The position numbers were made by a program, and so were the translations under genes. Of a stretch of 64,000 nucleotides of DNA, positions 48,778 through 61,843 are shown piece after piece. The DNA is from Anarhynchus alexandrinus (lineage: Eukaryota; Chordata; Aves; Charadriiformes; Charadriidae): the NCBI GenBank assembly GCA_008711295.1, contig VUYV01000403.1, positions 62,001 to 126,000 of the forward strand, in the 5' to 3' direction. How positions within the stretch are numbered: the first letter of the stretch is position 1; the number at the start of each line of letters is the position of its first letter. A model generated the notes under the pieces. The model had not been told where the DNA came from. It searched no databases and was given only the letters and a program-made list of their open reading frames with translations.

Positions 48778-49664
48778 AAAAAAAAAAGATTATTGTATTC
48801 CCTGCAGTATTGTATTCCCTCTTACAGTGGAAAATTTATCCCTTATACCACATCTCCAGGCTTAGCATCAGCCCCAAGTATTTAGTTTTGAAAAGCAATG
48901 TGATGTGGCTACATTATAGCTACTGCTAGTTGTCAATGAAGCTCTTTTACACTCGTGGGATTTGAAGGCTGGGATTTTCTCCAGTAGGTAATTCTAAAGG
49001 GTGATTCTTTCCAATTGCCTTAAATACTCCTTTTAGGCTGCCTCTCTTTTTTTCATTGCCTTTAAGAAATGGGTCAACTGGCTTAGACCTGGACACTTAA
49101 CTAGCAGACCCCTAGCAGTTCCCAGCCTAAATGACTTATTGAAAAATCAGTCTTTCAACTCAAACCCCTTTTGCTCTTTTTTCTGCAAAGAGGCAGGTAT
49201 CACCCAAACATCTTTGTCATTTCAAATTACTCATCAGCAGAGACTTTACAAAACAAGCGTGTTGTAAATTTGCTTGGAAACTCAGCATCCATCATTTTAA
49301 CTACTGTTTTCTTTGCTTCCATTTCCTGCAGCGGTTGTGTTTTCGCATGAACATAATTTTTATTACTGGGTTCCTGAGAGCAGTGAAGAAGTGTTTAAGG
49401 ATTTTCAGACTAGCAATCTTTTCTATTGCTAAAGAACACTTAGCATATAACAGGAAGAATAACAGTGAGCTCACAAAATACTAGTATTTGTATTGTCAGT
49501 GGATTGTGACCTAAGAATTTACAAATTAACTCCTTGAGATTTTTTATTCAATTGCAAATGTACTTGCACAAATATATATGGAAGAGCAGGAACAGAAAAA
49601 TGGGGAATTCCTTAATTAAATTCATATGCCAGTCACTTTTTCATTTGAAATCTAACAGAAGAGC

Positions 49665-50560
49665 AGCTGTAGTTGTGCAGACCAAAGGTCCATTCAGCCC
49701 AGCACCCTGTTTTGAAGATGAGCTGTAGCACAAACTGGTAGAAGGAAGAGCACAAGCATTTGGCAAGCAGCTCCAGAGAGCACTTGCTAACGTCTAGAGG
49801 TCTGAGATCCCTTCAGTTCTCTGGCTAGAAATGTCTATCATCTCTACGTTAAAGAGCTGTCTTTGGCTTCATGAATTTGCCCAATCTTTTAAGAGTCCTA
49901 ATCTATTTAGGTATTTACCCCTATGGAAGCCATCCTATAATTTTGATTGTCCGTGTTGCCCTTCTCTGTACAGTTATCTTCAAATGCTTTTTTGACTACT
50001 GCTGATCTTTTTTTTTTTCACAGTACCATAACACAAAGATCTCATTCCCATGTAGTAACGGTATGTTCAGAACATATTATTCTGTATGTAGAGCTAGAGT
50101 TGATTTTTTTCCCCCCAAAATGCATCACCTTACTTTTTCTACTTTGAATTTCACCTGCCATTTCCAGAGCCATCACAGAGTATCATGTGGTCTTTGCAAT
50201 CAGTTCTCCACTGCCACTTTTGATGTGATTTTTTTCTAGGGGCCCCTGTAGGGCTCACTGATGTCCTGCCTCCAAGGTGAAGACTGATTATTCTGTCTCG
50301 CCTGTTTCCTATCTCCCAGGGGTTCTTTCACCATGCAAGAACCTTCTGTCTTAACTTGTGGTTAGTTTCTCTTGAGCCTTTGATGAGGAACGGCATTGAT
50401 GCACATACATGCCGACTCCCTTCAGAGAATACAACCACAGGTTGGTTTATGTCCTTTACATAATCTCTGTATGATTTTCTCTTTTATTTTATTATCTGTT
50501 TACTGACAATTTGATTTGAGGCAAATCTTCTGACACATGACCATAAGGAAGTCTGCTGAC
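49665..50560 (-). mobile_element. Ancient CR1/L3-like LINE relic
   Basis: The opening gcagaccaaaggtccattca, gcccagcaccctgtttt, then the later tgcatcaccttactttttct, actttgaatttcacctgcca and a decayed gagcctttgatgaggaacgg follow the order of old CR1-like elements shared with turtles and crocodilians, read in reverse. Heavily mutated; no frame survives. Borders approximate. Confidence 0.55.
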
Positions 50561-53500
50561 ATAGGATCATTCCCAAGCGTCCCCAATGTGAACCTTTTTT
50601 TAAGAAAAGAAAAAAAAAAGGGAAAGTAAGTTTTTCTGCTTGTATATTAAGATCTCCTAAGGAAAGGTCCCAGGTTTGATTCTGTGCACACTGTTCACAC
50701 CCAGGGTGGCAAAATAGTCATATTTAAAATATATTACCTTGCACATTTTAGAGAAAACCCAGATGAGTCCAGCACCTGAAAAATTAGTCCTGGCCATGGT
50801 GAACTATGATTTTGCTCCACAACCACCTGCAATTCTTTGTTTGCATTAGTTTTTAATTTTCCATTCTGATAGGAATCTGACAGTTAAAATATTAACACAA
50901 CTAGAACCATCACCTATTTTGCATGGCTTTGTACTGGTTACACAGTGATATAACCCAAGCAATTTAGATACAGTCACTCCCAACTGATGTTCTGCAAACG
51001 CTAAGAATATGAGTAACTTTACATGTGTAAACTGACACACTGAATTTAAATAAAACTATTGAGTTTGTCAGCTTTTCTTTATCCTAAAATGAAGATTTCA
51101 ATCTGACTGAAAATTGTTAAGCTTTTATATAGTCAAATAACTTTGGAAATAATTAATTATGGTTTGCAGAACCATTGTTAGAACTGTTTTCAGGGTCTGA
51201 TAACATGGAATGTCTGCGGTTAAATTACATCAAACATAATAAGATTCGATCAAGGAGGCTTTCAAATTGCTGTGCCTATTTGCCAGGTCTCACATGTCAA
51301 AGCTGCAGGTATATCAAATAACTTCACTGTGTTATATAAAGTTTCCAAAGACTCCTTTGCCATATTCCAAGGAGTATCCTCAGAAGATTATCCTATAAAT
51401 GTGAAGACCAAATATCTTCTTTTCCAAATATCTTTGCTTTTTATGGCTTGAAGTGCCAGATGGATAAGCTAAATTTATTCTCTTTGAATGGCCAGTGTGA
51501 AGTATGTCAAAACAGGTAAATCTAGCAAGGAGTTGTGCCTCACAGGTTTGTCGCTAAAACAAGATTACAGCAAGGTTCTAAGGGGGCTTCTTATTAAGAG
51601 CCATACTACTTTAATATGCATTGCGACTGTAAACAGGAGTGTGTGTGCTGTAAGGTCGGTTGGAGGAATAAATTTATTTTGGTTTTAAGATGGAGAAAAC
51701 AAAAAGGTAACAAAAACCATTTAGGTTTCATATGATAATACTCTTTGTGAAAGGAAATACTACCAATAGATGGCACTGTGGTTCTGTGACTCGTGTTATT
51801 TATGTCTGTGCAACTGTGCAATGCTATTTATTTATGCTGCTTATTAATTTTAATCTTATAGTGCGACTTCTTAGTGAAATTAATTTAATTGGCTTATTAC
51901 TCTTGCAAGTACGTTGTTACTGAGACTGAAATTTTTTTAGCTATATGTACTTATCCAAAGAGTATACCTTTTCAGTAAAAGAATGGCTGTCCTCAGAAAA
52001 AGAGAATGATTGCAACGGCTCGTTTTGGACCAGTTTACTGAGATAGTTAAATTCCGCAGCATGCTCTTTCTCTCTGGCCAGCAAGATATTTAAAATTACT
52101 TTTGTCTTCAGCAGACATGGTACTGTGGGTAGGTATGGGAGAAATTAAACCAAACCAAAATAACTACTTAAGACAAACCTCTAGTTTATAAAACAACTGA
52201 TGGCATTTAAATATTTTAATCTGCTTTACTAGCAGTGGGATCTGACAAAACAATAAAGCGTTGGAACACCATTTTACGTTAACATTTACAAAATACAGCA
52301 AATGCTTTTCTCTATGTATTTACATAAGCAAACATATAGGTATTCAAAATAGAATGCATCTCACCGTTTCGCAATAATTACAGAAGTACAGTGCATGGTT
52401 GGCTGGATGGGATATATACATAGGATTTTTTTACCCTGAAGTGTATAAAGTATGCACACCAGCTTAGGAGATACATGGTGAGCTTCATGTCTTTGGACAT
52501 TTCTCAGATGCAGTCTTAACAGTAATAAAACATTGATCTACTTGAAAAATTGTTGATTGAAACATATTTTTTTAGACAAAGCGGGTTTTTTGGATGCAGA
52601 TATGACAGGCTGACTCAGCATGCTTTTCCTGTAAGGCAGGGGAAGGCCCTAACCTCTGAGCTAGTCTGTGTGAATGTTGTCTTCTTTTTTTGCCTGGAAA
52701 ATTACAAAAGTTTCCATTCCAGTCTGATGCATAATGAAAACACTCACATTTTTTTTGCAAGATGGAAGTGTTGCTCTGAAGCTGATCACACTCAACTGTA
52801 GTGTTCATCCCAAGCGTAGGCCCAATGCTATAAGTTCTGGTTTAAAACAGCTGAACTTTGTCATCTGTCAGCAGTATAATGACTCTTTTAGTTGCTAGCT
52901 ACCGATGAACGACCTCCAGCTGATCTGGCATGGTGGGTAGAACAAATTCAGACGCTGACCCTGTCATCCTCACTAAGGCAAACCACACAAAAATCTGTTA
53001 ACGTTTTGGTGCAAGGTGGCAGAATCAGGCCTCGCTAAACTGTCAACGATGTCCATGAAGAGCTGGAGATATCGGTCTGTATCTGCTGTGCATTCTTGGC
53101 TTTGAGAGGCTTCTTAGGCAAAAGCTGCTGATCACTCAATAAAACCACCTATCTGAGTGCTCGCAGAATTAAAATGTCAGGCATCAGATATCCCTGCTTC
53201 TAAGCGAAAAATAAGTGTTATGTTAACTCCAGCTGCCAATTAAAGGAATGCTGTCAAGTCTCTTAGGTCCAAAACATAGCTTTTATTTTAATAAGCTGGA
53301 AAAAAAAAATTATTGTTCAGTGTCATCTTCTAATGAAACATCAAGCAAGTAATTGAAACCCTCTCTGTTTGTAGTGAAACATTCCCCGTCAGTATTTGCA
53401 ACCTGAGCAGTTTGACATTGTGAAAGAGGAACAGAAGGTGAAATGAAAGAGAAACGCGGCGGGGGTGGAGGGGGGCTGATTTGCTCTGCCACGTGGGCGA

Positions 53501-54999
53501 AATGCAGACGGTGAGCGGAGAGCATAAGCAGTGAACGTTAAATGCTCAGTAACAGTTTGTCAAATGCAAGCTAGTGAAGGAGATTGCGCAGACCAGCAAC
53601 CGGACCCCCAGGAGTTTTGGGAGGAGTTGAGCTATGCCATAGTGCCAGGGTGCCATAGACATCGTCCCTGGCACAAAGGGGCAGTAGGACCCGAGCTGTC
53701 TATGCCGTCTTTCTCTTGCAAGGCCAGAGATGCTTGCATCACGATGGGCACAAATGGCACAAAACGTGGCAATTACCTCCACTGGTGGAAGCATCTGTGT
53801 TTCCTTTCCCCTCACACGCAGGGTTAGAGGCCTTTGATCCCGTGTCAGTATTTGTCATATGAAGGCAATCTGGTTTGGTGGCAGATCCTGAGCTTCAGAC
53901 CTCTACTCATGAAAGACCTTTGGTTTTATTCCTACCTACTTCTTCCCTGGGGTGCCCATTCCCAAGAGTTAATCCTCAAAACCGTCACTCCAGTTGTGGA
54001 GTGGAGACATCTGGACACCAGAATGTACCTGAATACCCTGTTTCGTGGGATGCCCTGGACCACCTGTGCTCCATCAGTGCTCCATCCCTCACCCGGCTGG
54101 CCTCTGTGGTACAAGCTGGCTGTTGTCCTTAGCTCAGACCCCCTGATTTAGGGTCTATATCAAACTCGTCAGGAAACAGTGGAAAGTCACTGATCCCACA
54201 TACTACTATGGTGGTCCTCATGCTCAGCTGCGTTTAGCAGATTCCCCCTGAAATCCCTTTGGTGTGGCACCCCTCACGCGGCATGGTGTGGGAGAAGGGT
54301 GTGTGCGTAGGGAGGCAGGAACAGCAAGTTCATTTTTCCTTCTGCTGAAGCTGTTCAGTTTGGTTGTGGTGATCAAATGTACTCAGAGCCAGAGAGGCCA
54401 TATAAACCACCTTGGTGAGCACAGCATTTATACCACTTGATTTATCAGGTGATCCTAAATTCCCAGTTTTTGGGGGAAAACCATTAATGCTCACGAGCAG
54501 AGGGATGACATGCATGGCATCATTGCAACAGGGCTACAACATGACACTTTGACCCAGGTGTAGAGGTTGAGGGCTGTGGAGTGAGTCAATGCCACCAAGT
54601 GCACACAGAGCTCCTGTGTGACCCATGCACGGTGGCTTGGACCTATCCCGCATTGGAGTAAACGGCTCATAAAACTGGCAGATTTAGTTATCAGACTGGC
54701 AAGAGAACACTAAAAGCAGTTTCTTGGAAATCAGCCAAATACCTGGCCAAGTTTTAAGTCCTCTTCTACCATAGATCAGTAATTTAAGCTAAAAGTCTTC
54801 CTCTTCCAAAGACCCCCAGCTGGTAGGCTACAATCAGATTGAGGTTCTCCCTGTCTCTTTCTTTCCTTCCCTTAGTGGAAATTTAATTGGTTTGTGAAAA
54901 CTGAACAACTTCAAAAGAAGGCATTGGAGTTTGGCTTCTGGGTAGACAGTGTTTTTCAGAGCGGACAGGATCTGAAACTGCAATGTATCCTGCTTCTGA

Positions 55000-56475
55000 T
55001 GATTATGGCTGCAAAATTCATGGAACGAATCAAATGCTTGGATTTAGGTTTTGCAGGTGGATGCAACATTTATATTTCTGCTCTCCAGCAGAGTCCCATT
55101 GGCTTCAGTGAAATTGCCTGTGATGCCCGAAAGGAAACAGTTTCATGACCAGGCATTTCTGTCAAGCAATATATTCGATGTTGTTTATGTAATGTATTCT
55201 GCCCTTGGAGCTATGCAGGTGATATACAGTGCTGCTTACAAGTCCTGTTATTTTTCAAGTGGGCCCCATTTGCCCATATGTATTTCATTAAGGCTGAGTC
55301 CTAATAGTGCAAGCTACCTACCATTCCTGAGCAATCTACCATAACAGCAAAACGGTGAAACCAGGGAAAACAATTATGAACTAGTAACAGTTTTCTAATA
55401 ATTCTGACTCTACCAGCCCTAAAACAAAACCAGAAGGACATCTTCACAATGGCTTTCTTTTAACCAAAGAGAAATGGTGAGAGAAGATCTGCTGCAACCT
55501 TTTACTGAAGGCTTTACTCAGGCAAAACTTCCACAGGCATTACTTAAATCAGACTCTGTTGGAATCGAACAAAGGCATGGATGTGGAATCATTCCTGAAA
55601 TTATTTAGCAATGTTGTGCCTGATTTTCCACTCTTCTCTCTTCACTTTCCTGTCAACACCAGTGGGAAGGAGCAGGGAATCAAGCCCAATAATTATTGAA
55701 AAAATTGCTTTCAAGTTTTAAGCTGAACAGATGAAAATTTTTGAATGGAAATAAAGTACAAGGCATGAGACAAAGATTACGAATGGTGGTAGAAACAAAG
55801 GATCATTCAAGTATAATTGACCTTTGAAGATTGCTAATTTGAACTATAGAACAAATGGGAGAAAAGCCCAGTAACATTTCAGAATAGTCACTCAGAAGAA
55901 AAAAATAGCCATAAAAACAGTTACCAAACTGTCCATATAATTTATCTATACAGTTTTTAATAGATTTTTCTTTAATACTTTAAAATTTATTTTAAATATA
56001 TATTAGCAAATTAACCTTCATTTTATTTAAAATTCCATAAAGTGCTCATTCAGTTAATGATAACAAAATTCCATTGTAGCAAGACAAACTAGCTGGAGCC
56101 TACTCTGCGAGGACATCAAAGGAGAGCTTAGCTTTCATTTGCAGAGAGAAAAGAAATGCGTAGGTTTCTTCACAGCCCATGTTATAATACCAGAAATTGC
56201 ATTTTTTTTTCTTTAAGAAATATATCCTTTAGAATATTAAAAAAATAAGTTTAATAAAGCCTGTGCTTAAAACAGCCAAAGTACTGTATGAAAAAAAAAT
56301 TGCACGTTTGATACCATTTCAACCCTGCTTTTCATCCACAGGATAATATGAGGAGTACGTGATGTTATTGGAGGGTCTCTTGAACAGGGCTGATTTTCCT
56401 AAGCTATCAGAGCTTCTCACAGCCAGGAGAAATTTTCAGCGTACGCACGGTGGTTGTCATGGCAGCTGCCGACCG
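55000..56475 (-). other. HTR2A: Probable HTR2A 3' UTR and downstream flank
   Basis: AT-rich sequence after the HTR2A stop. Minus-strand AATAAA hexamers occur at 56037-56032 and 55991-55986, about 440-490 nt after the stop, and are the nearest candidates. The extent is not determinable from sequence alone. Confidence 0.4.
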
Positions 56476-57275
56476 TCACACACCGCTAACCTTTTCGTTC
56501 GCTGGGCTGATACTTCCCTTGGAGGTACCATCCAAATGATGTATTCCTATCGTGACCATCGAATAATCCTTAGCCATCATTTTTGCCTCTTTTTTCAAAC
56601 TCTTCATTTGTGCTAGCTGGAGCTGGCTGGAATTATATGCAAGTGCTGGGATAGTGTTCACTAAAATCAGCTGGAAAGGTTTCTTCTCCTCCTTGTAGCG
56701 ACACTGAATGTAACGAGAGAAAGCTGAGCGGTAGGTTTTGTTGAACAACGTATATACGAGTGGATTGACAGCCGAAGAAAGGTAGCCAATCCAAACAAAT
56801 ACGTTAAGTAGTCCTCCAATGACTTCTTCATTGCATGACTCCTTGCAAATTACGGCCATCACATTGGTGATGAAAAACGGGCACCACATCACAACAAACA
56901 GAAAGAAGACAATGCCAAGAACCTTGGAAGCCTTCTGCTCGTTGCTGATGGATTGCATGGTTCTCCTCCCAGAAGTCCCCACGTCTCTGTTCAAGGAGCG
57001 CTGAAAGAGTTTCTCTGAGGACAGGGAACTCTGAGGGAGGAAGCTAAATGAAGCAAACTTGGTCTTTGGGCCAATGTCATTCACGCATAGCGTAGCTTCT
57101 TTCTGCAGCGACTTGATAGTTAAAAAGTAGGTGACCACCATGATGGTTAGAGGGATGAAGAATGCCACAAAAGAACCGACTAGGACAAAATTGTCGTCCG
57201 CAAGTAAGCAGCTGTCTTTCTTAAACACTTTGGAGTCATCTTGTAGTCCAAAGACAGGTATAGGCATGGAGATAC
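56476..57275 (-). CDS. HTR2A: HTR2A: 5-hydroxytryptamine receptor 2A, last coding exon
   Basis: Gq-coupled serotonin receptor of the plasma membrane. The exon starts after the acceptor cttcag at 57275 with two bases completing a Gly codon, then [15 protein letters not shown]. It codes 265 residues to TGA (56478-56476). Order: second extracellular loop with the disulphide Cys in SCLLADD; TM5 ([19 protein letters not shown]); third cytoplasmic loop with [14 protein letters not shown]6 with the WCPFF toggle and Asn of ITN; the CKESCNE third extracellular loop; TM7 with NPLVY; helix 8; and a cytoplasmic tail ending in SGV, a class I PDZ ligand. One residue is missing in the third loop relative to human. 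Position 5.46 is Ala. Earlier exons (N-terminus to TM4) are beyond the window. Confidence 0.96.
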
Positions 57276-60200
57276 CTGAAGGTGGATTAGAGAAAGAAGA
57301 GGTTAAACACAATAATAAACAACACCATTTCCAATCTCCAAGAAAAAATCAACAAAACACTCTTAGCTATAAGCAGATCTTTTCTCAAAGAATAAATGAT
57401 CATAGAACACAAATGAACATTAACAGATAGAACCACAATTGAGAGACATCCCAAAGCAAACTGAATTTACACAGGGGAAGGGAAAATATTGCATCTCATG
57501 TTTCAGCAGCAGCACAATGCTCGTCTTGTTTTTGTGATATTTTACTGGGGCTACACTAAGAAAAGATGCTGTGTGAAATGTTGGTCTTGCAGATATTGAA
57601 TTTCAGGAGCTAAGCTGTGGTCTGCCAGGCTCTGGCACTTGTGCTGCCACCACCTTTACAGGGTCCCAGCAAAGAAGGGCAGGGGAAGAGCAACACTGGT
57701 GTTAGATGGAATTTTGCAGTTGCTCTAATCTGAATTCCCCCTCTCCTCCAAAGATACCTCAGCCACAGGTAGAACACGTTTGCTTCCATCCAACTGTCCC
57801 ATGACACCTGGTAGCAACAAAAACATGACTCCTTATATTCTTGGATCTTGAACCCCTATAATGATGTCCAGACTTACTCCTTGGTTACTGCCACCTTGGC
57901 AAAGGCTTTTATCAACTATGATAAAGATGATACCATGTCTTTCTTTTCTCAGGTGGCTTAAGAGTGGTCTTGGGCTAGTTTTCATAAGAGGATTAAAAGT
58001 GTTCTGGGTACTGGTTTCTGACTAGGCTGCGAAATACTGAATTTAGGAGGAAAGATAAATTTTTATCGTAAGTCTGAGAGTAATCTTTCACTGGGTCTTT
58101 TTCTTTTCTCCCTGTAATCTCCATACAGCCAATACAGTCTAAATGCTAAAACAGCTTTCCATGGCAACAGAGGAACGCTGGGGGCAAATTAAGCACTGAG
58201 AGACACCAATATGAGGCAGCCTGAGATGTGGTTCAACCTGCAGGACTGCAAAGGTCCCTTCACAGTATTGCCAGCTGCTACAGGCTGCCCTCTCAACGCA
58301 CAGCCCTGAAGGCAACGGCAACTGTGCAAATTTTGTCTTCCCCTGGAGCACGTGCTGTGTCCTTGCCCTGTCGTGAACGGCAAGGCCAGGTAATGAAGTC
58401 CATTCTCCTTGGACTGCTCTGTCTGATTCAAGCCCACTCAGCCGTTTCCTCAGGAACTTCTGCAAATGCTGCTAGTGTCTGGGCAACTTCAAGCAGTTGC
58501 TGTTTCTTTGGTTGTTGGTTTTGGTTTTTTTTTTTCAATATTTGTCTCCTCCCATCCCCCTAAATGGATGCTGTCTCTCCAAGAGAGGCAATGTTCAGAC
58601 AGCAAAAGGGATGATGTGCTGTGAAGACAGCAGAAATGGAGTTGTGAAGCAGGGAACGATAACGCAGCCCCGTTTGGATAAAAGCAGCTGGGAGTCTGAC
58701 TCCTGTGGAAAGTTAGCATAGTCTGGGAGCTTCAGACTACTTTGCACCTTTGAACAGAAATCCCAGATGCTGCATTTGGCTTCTGAGGAAGAAAAAATTA
58801 ATTAGAGAATAATCTCTTATGATGTGAGGATGATGCTGTGCACTACCTTGTCCCCTGTGTGCCCAAGAATGTCCTTACTGGTTCGCAGATGAGTCCTGAA
58901 ATTCATCTTCACAGCGTCAGCATTTCAATGGTACCTCCCTCTACCTCCCTTCCTTTCCCACTCTGGTGCTTAGACTGGGAGCCCTTTAAAAGCACAGGCT
59001 CTCTCTTCATTTCACACATTTCCAGCGCCCAGTGTAACAGCTCCGGTCCTAGAGGAAGACTCTGGAGTCCAGGCACAGTACAAAACAATAATAATGACAA
59101 CAGTAATAATAATATTAAGCTATTATTCTCTTCAGATGTGCTTCTGGAGCTTCTACGAGGCTCTTTATTTTTCTAACACCACTGCTCTTTTATTTTTCTG
59201 ACAACACTGTAGCTTATTTTATCTGCACAGCTTTGAACTGAGTCATGACAATGCCTTGGGCCAGTTTACAAAAGTGCTGTTCTTATCTGCCCAGGGCAGA
59301 AGCTGGTGGAGAGCCTGCGGTATTGCCCTTTCTGTTTCTTCTGCATGAACCCTAAATGCTTGAACTTGGGCTATGAGAAACCAGTGGGTGAAGCACAAAC
59401 TCATGCAGTGTGTGGCAGCTCCTGGATCGAGCTGATGGAAACCTTCAGTGACTCCAGGAAAGCTGCTGCCTAAAAAGGTCCGAGTGAGTCCGACTGACCC
59501 GGCACAGAGGGACAGGTCTCCTGTAGGAGCCACATTGCCCAGCCACTGCTGAGTAATCTGGGGTGCCGAACTCCTCCAGGGAAATGGGGAATGCTTTGAA
59601 GTTCCTTTCGTTTTTTGGATGGGTTGAAGGGGTACTGAAGGCACCCAACGCCTCCCAGCATTACACTTCAGCTGCGCAAAGACACAGTGCTAGTCAGAGC
59701 AATACGACAAGTTTCCCGTCCGGTTCTGCCCTGTGCTGATAACAGCAGGGCTGTTTTTTCTTTTCATTCAAAGACCTGGTGTGAGCTGCAGAGATAAAAT
59801 AAACAATGGTGTTGACAGAGTAAAAAGATGCCTTTCATTACTACAGACCTTCTGGCTCAGCTGCGTCAGGAGGCACGGGAGGAGAGGCAGCAGCTCGAGC
59901 AAGAGGAAAATTTTAGCGTAATTGCAAGCTTTTTCAAGTAAAAGGCCAAAGACAGTTGCAACTCCTCACGCGAAATACAAGGGCAGCCATTCCCCACCTG
60001 CTTTGTTTTGTTGGTAGCAGCTTGTGGAGACTGGCATCTAAATCCAGTTTTCTGGCTTTGAAAAATGGAAACGAGCTTCAGCTTGTAGCTGGAGTTTCCA
60101 CATTTCCTTCTCTTTCCGTTAACAAGCGCAGAAGTGCTGTTCACAGCAGGGCTGTAGCAGGCGCTGTTAGTCAGGTGAGTTTTTCTGAATGACCGTTCAA

Positions 60201-60805
60201 AGGCATCTTTCCCCTACAGCCGCAGGTAACCGGCCTGTATGCAGTCTGAAAATACCAGAGGTACCACAGTTTGGTAGCAGAGAGCATTGGCAGCTGAACC
60301 TGCTTTTTGGGTACACCCCAGTTCAGCTGATGCAGGGGATCCCACAAATGCAGCATTCCTGCATGGAATAAATTGACTTCCAGCTCAGTTCTCTCTTTTC
60401 CTATCTCTACAGGGACTAAATTTGTTGCTCCCCAAAGGAACAAAGTTTGTCCCTCTTCAACAGGCAGCTTCTGGCTTCTGTGGCATGAGGACAGCAAATC
60501 TCAGTGAGGACACAGGGACCGAATTCAAAGGCAGTCATGTTTAAACTGTAAATAAAGGAGCTTCCATGTGCAAGCCACATCCACTATTTTGATGGGATTT
60601 TTAGGAAGCATCACACATGGCCAAGAATGTCACCCCCACATCACTCAGGTTTCATCAAGATCAAGCTTGTCCTGTAGACACATAACAAAAAGTCCCGGTC
60701 TAAGATGTATTAGCATTATTGCAGCTGACTGAATTGATTCTTTAAAGATCGAAGCTGACCGACCTATTTCTCCTTGATGATTCAGATGTATAATTTCTTG
60801 CTGAT

Positions 60806-61843
60806 TGTGGTGGGTTGACCCTGGCTGGACACCAGGTGCCCACCAAAGCTGCTCTGCCACTCCCCCTCCTCAACTGGACAAAGGAGAGAAAATACAACAA
60901 AAGGCTAATGGGTCGAGATAAGGACGGGGAGAGATCACTCACCAATTATCGTCATGGGCTAAACAGACTCGACTCAGGGAAATTAATTTAATTTATTACC
61001 AATCAAATTAGAGTAGGATAATGAGAAAATAAAACTAAATTTTAAAAAAGTCTTCCCCCCACCCTTCCCTTCTTACAGGCTTAACTTCACTCCCGATTTC
61101 TCTATGTCCTCCCCCTGAGCCGTGCAGGGGGACGGGGAATGGGGGGTTGCAGTCAGTTCATCACACGTTTTTTCTGCCGCTCCTTCCTCCTCAGGGGGAG
61201 GACTCCTCACACTCTTCCCCTGCTCCAGCATGGGGTCCCTCCCACAGAGGACAGTTCTCCATGAACTTCTCCAGTGTGAGTCCTTCCAATGGGCTGCAGT
61301 TCTTCATGAACTGCTCCAGCGTGGGTCCCCCACAGGGTCACAAGTCCTTCCAGCAAACCTGCTCCAGCATGGGCTTCTCTCTCCATGGGTCATAGGTCCT
61401 GCCAGGAGCTTGCTCCATCATGGGCTTCCCATGGGATTACAGCCTCCTTTGGGCATCCATCTGCTCCGGCATGGAGTCCTCCATGGGCTGCAGGGGGACA
61501 GCCTTCCTCACCATGGTCTTCACCACGGGCTGCAGGTGAATCTCTGCTCCGGCACCTCCTCCCTCTCCTTCTTCACTAACCTTGGTGTCTGCAGAGTTGT
61601 TGCTCTCACATATTCTGACTCCTCTCTCCTGCTGCTCTTGCCCTTGCAGTTTTTTCCCCCCCTTCTTAAATATGTTATCCCAGCAGTGCTACCACCATTG
61701 CTGATGGGATCGCCCTTGGCCAGGGCCCTCTTGGAGTGGGCTGGCATTGACTCCATCGGACTTATGGGCTTCTAGCAGCTTCTCACAGAAGCCAACCCTG
61801 TAACCGTCCTGCTACCAAAACCTTGCCATGCAAACACAATACA
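60806..61843 (-). mobile_element. Solo LTR of an avian endogenous retrovirus
   Basis: About 1.04 kb starting TGTATTGTGTTTGC and ending GTCAACCCACCACA on the minus strand, i.e. TG...CA ends. It has a TATA-like CATATTTAAGAAGG (about 61680-61665) and an AATAAA (about 60996-60990) in the same orientation. The flanks are ctgat (60801-60805) and ctggt (61844-61848), a 5-bp target duplication with one change. I recall near-identical LTRs from many neoavian genomes. No gag, pol or env sequence is present, so it is a solo LTR. The 217-codon open frame at 61122-61775 is a by-product of its internal repeats. Confidence 0.85.
61210..61560. repeat. Degenerate tandem repeats inside the LTR
   Basis: Units of roughly 27-60 bp, each beginning near (t/c)tgctccagcatgggtcc and ending near ccatgggctgcag, are repeated about seven times with variable spacing. 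They lie in the U3-like part of the minus-strand LTR. Confidence 0.7.

Larger units (their letters stand above)
42071..55000. other. ESD-HTR2A intergenic region
   Basis: About 13 kb with no supported gene. It holds a CR1 copy in minus orientation (45199-45695), a CR1 RT fragment in plus orientation (47520-48742), a simple repeat at 48744-48777 and an ancient CR1-like relic (49665-50560). The stretches 42.1-45.2, 45.7-47.5 and 50.6-55.0 kb contain only short open frames without motifs. Confidence 0.6.

Noticed and set aside
53531..54151. Cluster of 85-105-codon frames in the intergenic region
   Set aside because: Several overlapping frames on both strands without motifs or splice logic; moderately GC-rich sequence explains them.
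59243..59644. 133-codon minus-strand frame in HTR2A intron
   Set aside because: Does not match any HTR2A exon or known domain; competing frames overlap.
61210..61560. Regular repeats resembling a CRISPR array
   Set aside because: Units vary in length and sequence, have no unique spacers, and sit in a retroviral LTR of a vertebrate genome.
61122..61775. 217-codon open frame with repeated motifs
   Set aside because: Lies wholly inside the solo LTR, opposite to its orientation, and is kept open by GC-rich tandem units; no protein family signature.
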